From an uncultured Thiodictyon sp. (lineage in GTDB: Bacteria; Pseudomonadota; Gammaproteobacteria; Chromatiales; Chromatiaceae): a stretch of 48,822 nt of DNA. Below are positions 43,221-48,822 of the stretch, piece by piece. Where the stretch lies: contig NZ_CAJAXH010000058.1 in NCBI RefSeq assembly GCF_903946935.1, positions 1 to 48,822 on the forward strand, given 5' to 3'. The position numbers were made by a program, and so were the translations under genes. Position 1 is the first letter of the stretch. Every line of letters begins with the position of its first letter. The notes beneath the pieces were generated by a model that worked only from the letters and a program-made list of their open reading frames with translations, was not told the DNA's origin and did not search any database.

Positions 43221-43483
43221 CTAGCCCGCGACCTGAGCGTCGGCGACGGTGCAGACGATTTTAGATGTCGGTGTGCGGCGTATTTTTTTATTTTTAAGCG
43301 ACTTATCCTCCCTCTTCGGTTCGAGGAGCGGTTTTTTCTGTCGCGGCCCAGTTTTTTCTCCCCAGATACTTGTAACGGCTCGTTGAACCGCCCAGGTATC
43401 GACCCGATCTCGGTGGGGTGGCCGGACTGGGCCTGGACGCCGCGTCGCGCTAGTGTGTTGGCGCCGGCCCTTATGAACGTATT

Positions 43484-43613
43484 TTCCGCGCGCTGCTCGG
43501 GCGCGGAACAATTTCGCCCCAATGGTTGGGGATACAGGCTGTCGAATCAGTTGTGCATTGATCGTTCGACCGTTCTCACTCTCTTTAATGCACTTTGACG
43601 GAACATTTGAAAG
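43484..43613 (+). promoter_or_regulatory. Structured leader of the second RRM gene
   Basis: It repeats the layout of the leader at 42769: stem TTCCGCGC/GCGCGGAA (43484-43491 with 43501-43508), CCCCAA/TTGGGG (43517-43522 with 43526-43531), GTCGAA/TTCGAC (43541-43546 with 43565-43570), and GTGCATT (43553-43559) complementary to AATGCAC (43587-43593). The first stem has a different sequence but the same place and pairing. A TTGGCG-N16-TATTTT pair at 43458-43485 is a weak promoter candidate that would conflict with the first stem being in the RNA. Confidence 0.55.
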
Positions 43614-43901
43614 ATGAATATCTACGTTGGCAACCTGGCTTATTCCGTGACTCAAGACGATCTGCGTGACGCTTTCGCCGCCTATGGCGAAATCTCGAGC
43701 GTCAATCTGATCACCGACAAGTTCACCGGCGACTCCAAGGGCTTCGGCTTCGTCGAGATGTCGAACAACTCGGAGGCCGACACGGCCATCAAGGCCCTGA
43801 ACGAGACTCCGCTCAAGGGTCGTAACCTGAAGGTCAACCAGGCCAAGCCGCGCGGTGAAGGCGGCGGTGGCGGCGGCGGCTCCCGCGGCCCGCGCTGGTA
43901 A
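43614..43901 (+). CDS. RRM-domain RNA-binding protein, copy 2
   Basis: A 95-residue single-RRM protein, a paralogue of the gene at 42912. RNP2 is IYVGNLAYS and RNP1 is SKGFGFVEM. Within the RRM only a handful of residues differ (for example NSEADT for NAEADA). The tail is longer and Gly-rich (GEGGGGGGGSRGPRW). Synonymous differences at many codons indicate the duplication is not very recent, while the protein has been conserved. Confidence 0.92.
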   Translation: MNIYVGNLAYSVTQDDLRDAFAAYGEISSVNLITDKFTGDSKGFGFVEMSNNSEADTAIKALNETPLKGRNLKVNQAKPRGEGGGGGGGSRGPRW

Positions 43902-43914
43902 GTAAGGCCGAAGG

Positions 43915-43932
43915 CCGGGGCGCTCGCCCCGG
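43915..43932 (+). terminator. Hairpin after RRM copy 2
   Basis: CCGGGGC-gctc-GCCCCGG lies 14 bases after the stop codon, in the same position as the terminator of copy 1 and similar in sequence, but lacks the U-run. Confidence 0.55.
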
Positions 43933-44035
43933 TCCACTTGGCTAGGCGCATGCGCCGACGGCGCTCGATACGGTTCGAGTGACGTCGGCGTTTCGCGTTA
44001 CCGTGAAAGTCGCGCCGGGAACGCGCTCCAGTTCT

Positions 44036-44056
44036 CCCTCCCCTATTAGGGGAGGG
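44036..44056. repeat. Short palindrome upstream of the M61 peptidase gene
   Basis: CCCTCCCCTA pairs with TTAGGGGAGGG, an uninterrupted near-perfect palindrome in the gap between the RRM gene and the peptidase gene. It may be a terminator-like or dispersed element; a G-rich run (GGGTGGGGTGGGGG) follows. Confidence 0.45.
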
Positions 44057-44153
44057 TGGGGTGGGGGAACGGCCGGCGACCGCAACTTTCATCTTGCGGG
44101 GTGGCGCGGGCGCCATGGCCGTTATCGGGTTTCCATCTGCCAGTCGCTGCCCC

Positions 44154-46001
44154 ATGTCGAGCCCCGCCACCGCTGCATTCGCGCTCACCTACCGGGTCTG
44201 TCCGCAGCACCCGCAGGGACATCTGTTCGCCGTCGAGTTGGTGATCGATGACCCGTCGGCCGGTCTGCTGCAACTCACCATGCCGGCCTGGTGCCCGGGC
44301 AGCTACATGATTCGGGACTTCGCCCGCAACCTGCTACATCTGGTTGCCGAAGACGGTCAGGGGCGGCCACTTGCGCTCATCAAGCGGGACAAACAGACCT
44401 GGGAGATCGCCACCGGCGATACACCCACCGTCCCACTGATCGTCCGCTACCAGGTCTACGCCTGGGACTTCACCGTGCGCTCGGCCCATCTCGACTGCAC
44501 CCACGCCTATTTCAATGGCCCGAGCCTATTGCTGGCAGTCACTGGGCTCGCCGACCGACCCTGTCGCATCGAACTGCGCCCCCCCGTGGGCGATACCTAT
44601 CGCGACTGGCGTGTGGCGACCAGCCTGCGGCCCCTGACCGCCGAGCCGCTCGGCTTCGGTGCCTACCAGGCGGACGACTATGCCGATCTGATCGACCACC
44701 CGGTGGAGATGGGTCGCTTCGATCTGGTGTCATTCACGGTTCGCAGCGTCCCCCACCGGTTTGCCATCAGCGGCCGGGCGCGGTGCGATCACGCGCGCCT
44801 GAGCCAGGACCTGGTGCGTCTGTGCGAGCAGCACGCGGCACTCTTCGGCGAGTTGCCGCTCGACCGCTATCTCTTTCTCACCGCCGCGGTGGCTGATGGC
44901 TATGGCGGTCTGGAGCACCGTTTCTCGTCCAGTCTGGTGTGTACACGGGACGATCTCCCGCGCCCCGGTGTAGCGGCCGAGACCGCACCCACCGCGGGCT
45001 ATCGGCGCCTCCTCGGTCTGTGCAGTCACGAATATTTCCACCTGTGGCACGTCACCCGCATTCGCCCCCAGGCCCTCATGGCGGGCGATCTGAGCCGGGA
45101 GGTCCACACCCGCCTGCTGTGGGCCTTCGAGGGCATCACCTCCTATTATGATGAATTGGCCCTGGTGCGCGCCGGCTGCATCGACACCCCCGCCTATCTG
45201 CAACTCCTGGCCGAGACCGTCACCCGGGTCATGCGCACCCCCGGCCGGCTGGTCCAGACCCTGGCCGAATCCAGCTTCGATGCCTGGACCAAGTTTTATC
45301 GACAGGACGAAAACGGACCCAATGCAGTCGTCAGCTATTACGCCAAGGGGGCCTTGGTCGCGCTCGCGCTCGATTTGACGCTGCGTCAGGCAACGGCCGG
45401 CCGGGTGTCGCTGGATGACGTGATGCGCGCACTTTGGGAGCGCCACGGCCGCACCGGGGTCGGGGTGCCGGAGCGCGGGGTGGAGGCGATTGCCGCGCAG
45501 GCCTCCGGGCTCGACCTGGATGCATTCTTTGCCCAGGCACTGGACTCGCCTGATGACCTGGATCTGGCGTCGCTGCTCGCCACGGTCGGCATCCAGATGC
45601 GCCTGCGTCCGGCGACCGGGCCGAAAGACCTGGGTGGGGCGGTCGAGCGCTTTGCTCCGGTTGCGGCTGGCCCGACCCTGGCGCTTCGACTGCGCGCCGG
45701 GACTACGGACGCGGTGATCCAGACCGTCCTCAGCGGCGGGGCCGGGGAGTCCGCCGGACTGGCCCCGGGCGATCAGGTCCTGGCCGTCGATGGGTTGCGC
45801 GCCACCGCCGAGAATCTGGAGCGGCTGGTGGCCGCGGCCGGGGAGCCGGTGCGCCTGCACCTGTTCCGCCGCGACGAACTCCTGGAACTGGAGGCCAGCC
45901 CCCACCCGGCCGCGGCCGACACCTGCGAGCTGATGCTGCTCGACCCCGCCCCGCCGGACGCGGCCCAGGGACGCGCGGCGTGGCTCGCGAGCCTGGCCTG
46001 A
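44154..46001 (+). CDS. M61 family peptidase with PDZ domain
   Basis: A glycyl-aminopeptidase-like metalloprotease. From the ATG at 44154 the product is 615 residues: an N-terminal beta domain (LTMPAWCPGSYMIRDFARNL), a catalytic domain with the zinc motif SHEYFHLWHVTRIRP (about residues 292-306) and third ligand region WAFEGITSYYDEL, and a C-terminal PDZ domain (SGGAGESAGLAPGDQVLAVDG, about 526-546). No signal peptide is seen, so it is probably cytoplasmic. The frame is open to 44061 but the upstream part looks non-coding. It ends 4 bases before birA, so they may share a transcript. Confidence 0.9.
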   Translation: MSSPATAAFALTYRVCPQHPQGHLFAVELVIDDPSAGLLQLTMPAWCPGSYMIRDFARNLLHLVAEDGQGRPLALIKRDKQTWEIATGDTPTVPLIVRYQVYAWDFTVRSAHLDCTHAYFNGPSLLLAVTGLADRPCRIELRPPVGDTYRDWRVATSLRPLTAEPLGFGAYQADDYADLIDHPVEMGRFDLVSFTVRSVPHRFAISGRARCDHARLSQDLVRLCEQHAALFGELPLDRYLFLTAAVADGYGGLEHRFSSSLVCTRDDLPRPGVAAETAPTAGYRRLLGLCSHEYFHLWHVTRIRPQALMAGDLSREVHTRLLWAFEGITSYYDELALVRAGCIDTPAYLQLLAETVTRVMRTPGRLVQTLAESSFDAWTKFYRQDENGPNAVVSYYAKGALVALALDLTLRQATAGRVSLDDVMRALWERHGRTGVGVPERGVEAIAAQASGLDLDAFFAQALDSPDDLDLASLLATVGIQMRLRPATGPKDLGGAVERFAPVAAGPTLALRLRAGTTDAVIQTVLSGGAGESAGLAPGDQVLAVDGLRATAENLERLVAAAGEPVRLHLFRRDELLELEASPHPAAADTCELMLLDPAPPDAAQGRAAWLASLA

Positions 46002-46005
46002 ACCC

Positions 46006-47034
46006 ATGATGAAACCCGTCGAACCTACGGGCCTGCAACTGATCAGACTGCTCGCCGACGGCGACTGTCACTCCGGCGCCGCGCTCGCCCGGGGTCTGCG
46101 GATGACCCGCGCCGGCGTCTGGAAGGCCCTGCACAAGGCCGTCGAAGACTATGGCCTCGCGCTGGAGTCCATCCCGGGCCAGGGTTATCGGCTGAACGCC
46201 CCGTTGGAACTGCTGGACCCCGCGCTTATTTTGGGCTATCTATCCGCGGCCGGCGCGTCGCGGCTCGCCCGGCTTCAGGTCAATGACCTCATCGACTCGA
46301 CCAACGAGCGGCTGATGGCCGCGGCGATCGCGCGTGCGCCCGCCGGCACCGTCTGTCTGGCCGAGCGCCAGAGCGCCGGTCGCGGCCGGCGCGGTCGGGT
46401 CTGGGTGTCGCCCTTCGGCGCCAACCTGTATCTTTCGGTCCTGTGGCGCTATCCGGTCGGACCCGCCGGACTGGGCGGGATCAGCCTGGCGGCGGGGGTG
46501 GCGGTGGCCACCGTGCTGCAGCGCTTGGGGCTCACCGACATTGCACTCAAGTGGCCCAATGACCTGCTCTGGCGGCGCCGCAAGCTCGGTGGCTTGCTGC
46601 TGGAGGTGGCCGGCGAGACCCAGGGGCCGAGTCATCTGGTGGTGGGGCTGGGGCTCAACCTGCGCCTGGACCCCGACCAGGCCCAGGGGATCGACCAACC
46701 CTGGGTCGACCTGCGCGAGGCCTTGGGCCAGGCGGCGCCGGGGCGCAATCGACTGGCCGCCGCACTCATCGACGCCCTGCTGGAGACGCTGGAGCGCTTT
46801 GGCCAGGTGGGGCTCGCGCCCTTCCTCGATGAGTGGACGCGGTTCGATCTGCTGCGCGACCAGCAGGTCCAACTGCAACTCGGCGAGCGGCTGATCGTTG
46901 GCGACTATGCCGGGATCGACCCGGACGGCGCCTTGCGGCTCAACACCGCCGATGGTCTGCTGCGCGCCCACTCGGGGGAGGTCAGCCTGCGACTGGCGCC
47001 GCCCCCCGAGGCCCCCCGGTCTGCGGACGAATAG
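46006..47034 (+). CDS. birA: Bifunctional biotin ligase/biotin operon repressor BirA
   Basis: Attaches biotin to the carboxylase carrier protein and may repress biotin genes. The 342-residue product has an N-terminal winged helix (LIRLLADGDCHSGAALARGL, TRAGVWKALHKAV), the biotin-activating loop ERQSAGRGRRGRVWVSP, LALKWPNDLLW-type motif (IALKWPNDLLWRRRKLGGLLLE), VVGLGLNL and a C-terminal SH3-like domain. The DNA-binding domain is present, so a regulatory role is plausible. It is followed 2 bases later by coaX. Confidence 0.95.
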   Translation: MMKPVEPTGLQLIRLLADGDCHSGAALARGLRMTRAGVWKALHKAVEDYGLALESIPGQGYRLNAPLELLDPALILGYLSAAGASRLARLQVNDLIDSTNERLMAAAIARAPAGTVCLAERQSAGRGRRGRVWVSPFGANLYLSVLWRYPVGPAGLGGISLAAGVAVATVLQRLGLTDIALKWPNDLLWRRRKLGGLLLEVAGETQGPSHLVVGLGLNLRLDPDQAQGIDQPWVDLREALGQAAPGRNRLAAALIDALLETLERFGQVGLAPFLDEWTRFDLLRDQQVQLQLGERLIVGDYAGIDPDGALRLNTADGLLRAHSGEVSLRLAPPPEAPRSADE

Positions 47035-47036
47035 CT

Positions 47037-47810
47037 ATGAACCTATTGATCGATATCGGCAACACCAACCTGCACTGGGCCTTGTACTCAGACGATGGGC
47101 TCGGCCCCATGGACGGGGTACGCCATGGCCGCGGCGTCCCGCTCGACCTGCTCGCCGCCTGGGAGGTGCTGGCGCCGCCGCAGCGCGTGCTGATCGGCAA
47201 TGTCGGCGGGGCCGCCTTGGGCGAGGCCGTCGCCCGGGTGGTGCGTGCCTACTGGGGGCGCGAGCCCGAGTTTGCAGTCACCCGCCAGGGTTGTCTGGGG
47301 CTGCGGGTCGCCTATGCCGATCCCGCGCGACTGGGCGTGGACCGCTGGCTGGCGCTGCTCGGCGCCCAGGGGTGCGACTCGGCACTGATCGTGGATGCCG
47401 GCACCGCGGTCACCTTCGATGTCCTGGCCCCCGCCGGTTGCCACCTGGGCGGCCTGATCCTGCCGGGGCTCACCATGATGCGTGACAGCCTGCTGGCCGG
47501 CACCCAGATCCCGCCGGGCGCGCCGGAGCCGACCGTTGAGCCCTGGGCGACGGATAGCGCTGGCGCGGTCGCAACCGGCGGTCTCCACGCCCTGGCGTCC
47601 CTGGCCGAGCGGCTGCACCAGCGACTCTGGGATCGCCTGACCGATGCCAACGGCGGGCCACCGCTGCCGCCCCCGGCCCTGTTGATCGCCGGGGGCGATG
47701 GGCCACTGCTCGCTCCGTGTATCGGTCGCCCAGTGGAATTGGTACCGGACCTGGTCCTGCGCGGACTGGCCCGATTGGCGACGACCCCAGCGACGACGGA
47801 GGGCGACTGA
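47037..47810 (+). CDS. coaX: Type III pantothenate kinase
   Basis: First step of coenzyme A synthesis. The 257-residue product has the ASKHA-fold motifs: LLIDIGNTNLHWAL (phosphate 1, residues 3-16), VAYADPARLGVDRWLALLGA (pantothenate site), LIVDAGTAVTFDVL (phosphate 2) and GGLILPGLTMMRDSL. LLIAGGDGPLL is the adenosine region. It starts 2 bases after birA, a common pairing in proteobacteria, and is followed 2 bases later by a small membrane protein gene. Confidence 0.95.
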   Translation: MNLLIDIGNTNLHWALYSDDGLGPMDGVRHGRGVPLDLLAAWEVLAPPQRVLIGNVGGAALGEAVARVVRAYWGREPEFAVTRQGCLGLRVAYADPARLGVDRWLALLGAQGCDSALIVDAGTAVTFDVLAPAGCHLGGLILPGLTMMRDSLLAGTQIPPGAPEPTVEPWATDSAGAVATGGLHALASLAERLHQRLWDRLTDANGGPPLPPPALLIAGGDGPLLAPCIGRPVELVPDLVLRGLARLATTPATTEGD

Positions 47811-47812
47811 CC

Positions 47813-47986
47813 ATGCGCTGGATGATCGGACTGTTGTTGCTGGCGAATCTCGCTGTCTTCATCTGGGGTTGGTCCCGCGACCAGCCCAGCGAACCGCCCC
47901 TGCCGCCGCTGCCGACGGCCCCCGGTCAGATTCACCTGTTCGGGGAGCCGGATGAGCCGGGCCCGGCGACCGAGGCGACACAGTGA
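47813..47986 (+). CDS. Small single-span membrane protein
   Basis: A 57-residue protein with one N-terminal transmembrane helix (MIGLLLLANLAVFIWGW, about 4-20) and a Pro/Glu-rich tail (PPLPPLPTAPGQIHLFGEP). It starts 2 bases after coaX, so it is translated from the birA-coaX transcript. In some gammaproteobacteria this place is held by a SPOR-domain protein with a similar N-terminal anchor; here the SPOR domain is absent, so it could be a truncated relative. Function unknown. Confidence 0.7.
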   Translation: MRWMIGLLLLANLAVFIWGWSRDQPSEPPLPPLPTAPGQIHLFGEPDEPGPATEATQ

Positions 47987-48005
47987 ACCTAAACCCTGGA
48001 ATTGC

Positions 48006-48135
48006 TCACGCCAAGGCGCCAAGTTCGCCAAGAAATACAATCGGGTCGATCCACTATCCAGATCACCCTCCGGGTGACTGGCGCAATGCCGATAAGGCAC
48101 TGAAAAGCCTTGGCGAGCTTGGCGCCTTGGCGTGA
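48006..48135. repeat. MITE-like inverted repeat (CGCCAAGGCGCCAAG type)
   Basis: A 27-base inverted repeat with a single mismatch: 48006-48032 (TCACGCCAAGGCGCCAAG...) against 48109-48135, around a 76-base centre. Arms contain the nested palindrome TTGGCGCCTTGG. It looks like a dispersed non-coding element and probably ends the birA-coaX transcript. Confidence 0.8.
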
Positions 48136-48216
48136 CAACAGCTCTTTCTGGGGTGAACGGCTAGGAATTTGCCCCGCTGCGAGCGAATTGCCGACTCTCG
48201 GCTGACAGGAGCCCCC

Positions 48217-48636
48217 ATGAAAATCCGTATCGACGAGTTGGAAGATGCCTTTATGTTCGCCAGCGCCGGCAGCGACCTCGACTCGGCGGTCTATCTGGAG
48301 CGCGCGACCGGTGAGTTCCGCTATGTCGGTGAGGGGGTCGATGAGCCGGACGGCACCGCCGAGGGTTTGGCCGGCTCCGATGACTATCTGCGGGTACCGA
48401 ACAAGCACGAACTGGACCTCGGCGAGGCGCTGGTCTTGGACTTCGTGGCGGACCAGTTACCGGACGCGCTGGATGAGGTCAGGGAGTTCTTTCGGCACCG
48501 CGGTGCCTACCCCCGTTTCAAGGACCTGCTGGACGCGCGCGATCGGCTGGATGCCTGGTATGACTATGAGCACCGCAAGACCCTGGCGGCCCTGCGCGAC
48601 TGGGCGGCGGGCGAGGGCATCGAGCTGGCCGATTAG
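48217..48636 (+). CDS. UPF0158 family protein
   Basis: A 139-residue acidic cytoplasmic protein of the UPF0158 family, function unknown. Family-like features are the start KIRIDELEDAFMFAS, the central DDYLRVPNKHELDLG and the end RDRLDAWYDYEHRKTLAALRDWAAGEGIEL. The ATG at 48217 is preceded by AGGAG (48207-48211). The frame is open further upstream without family similarity. Confidence 0.82.
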   Translation: MKIRIDELEDAFMFASAGSDLDSAVYLERATGEFRYVGEGVDEPDGTAEGLAGSDDYLRVPNKHELDLGEALVLDFVADQLPDALDEVREFFRHRGAYPRFKDLLDARDRLDAWYDYEHRKTLAALRDWAAGEGIELAD

Positions 48637-48686
48637 GGGGCGCTCCCAGTCGCGAGCCTCCGCGGCCCGGCACCGATTCTTGCCTA

Positions 48687-48822
48687 GCAGCCTGTCGGAC
48701 TTCGGGGCTCCGTCGCGGGTGACGTTCCTGTACACTGTCCGGATCAACCCCGATGTCCGGAGTACGACTGCCGATGCGCCGCTTCCATCCGATGGACCGC
48801 GAGACTGACTTGCTGCTGCCGC
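48687..48822 (+). mobile_element. Left end of a probable IS1182-family insertion sequence
   Basis: AGCAGCCTGTCGGACTTCGG at about 48687 resembles the terminal inverted repeat of IS1182-type elements. About 87 bases later an ATG at 48774 begins MRRFHPMDRETDLLLP, which resembles the start of IS1182-family transposases (which continue into a PSVxDWLP-type motif). The window ends after 16 codons, so the family call is tentative. Confidence 0.5.
48774..48822 (+). CDS. Transposase, partial (5' end only)
   Basis: Only the first 16 codons are inside the window (MRRFHPMDRETDLLLP). The pattern fits the N-terminus of an IS1182-like DDE transposase, and the upstream sequence looks like an insertion-sequence end. 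The catalytic residues would lie beyond the window edge. Confidence 0.45.
   Translation, partial: MRRFHPMDRETDLLLP

Overview
The window reads as a high-GC gammaproteobacterial chromosome, most likely a purple sulfur bacterium or close relative (Chromatiaceae). This is inferred from the conserved gene order ndk-rlmN-pilW-rodZ-hisS-yfgM-bamB-der, the birA-coaX pair, the queCDE operon and overall codon use. The species is not determined.

Region 1 (1-18.2 kb) is a defence island. It opens with a truncated TOTE-type archaeo-eukaryotic primase on the minus strand. A complete type 1 BREX locus follows on the plus strand: brxA, brxB, brxC, pglX, pglZ, brxL. Two further modules sit inside it: a VapBC toxin-antitoxin pair between brxC and pglX, and a Septu-like PtuA ATPase/PtuB HNH nuclease pair between pglX and pglZ. 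From vapC to pglZ every junction is a 4-base ATGA overlap, so the passengers are translationally coupled to BREX. The most unusual object is pglX (1464 codons). Between its N-terminal domain and methyltransferase motif I it carries an in-frame REP-associated tyrosine transposase (RAYT) flanked by four copies of a GTAG-headed REP pair. Every spacing between copies is a multiple of three, and all four are read in the one forward frame of the repeat that has no stop. Two shorter copies of the same repeat lie at 16.06 and 19.02 kb.

Region 2 (18.2-31 kb) mixes accessory and housekeeping genes. It holds an unknown small protein in an AT-richer stretch, RlpA, the queuosine precursor operon queC-queD-queE (queD is a triple-domain fusion with divided active-site residues), an orphan lasso-peptide B2-like transglutaminase-fold protein, DAHP synthase, a DEDDh exonuclease, phosphoglycerate mutase GpmI, ADP-glucose pyrophosphorylase GlgC, and an ATPase/DUF4276 pair that looks like a split OLD-type defence module placed just downstream of der.

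Region 3 (30-39.6 kb) is a conserved housekeeping block on the minus strand (ndk, rlmN, pilW, rodZ, hisS, yfgM, bamB, der), followed by a divergent DHH phosphoesterase gene.

Region 4 (39.6-48.8 kb) has tRNA-Cys and tRNA-Leu genes, an H-NS-family gene, and a probable cold-adaptation cluster: a RhlE-type DEAD-box helicase and two near-identical RRM proteins with matching structured leaders. Then come an M61 peptidase, birA, coaX, a small membrane protein, a REP/MITE-like inverted repeat, a UPF0158 protein and the left end of an apparent IS1182-family insertion sequence cut by the window edge.
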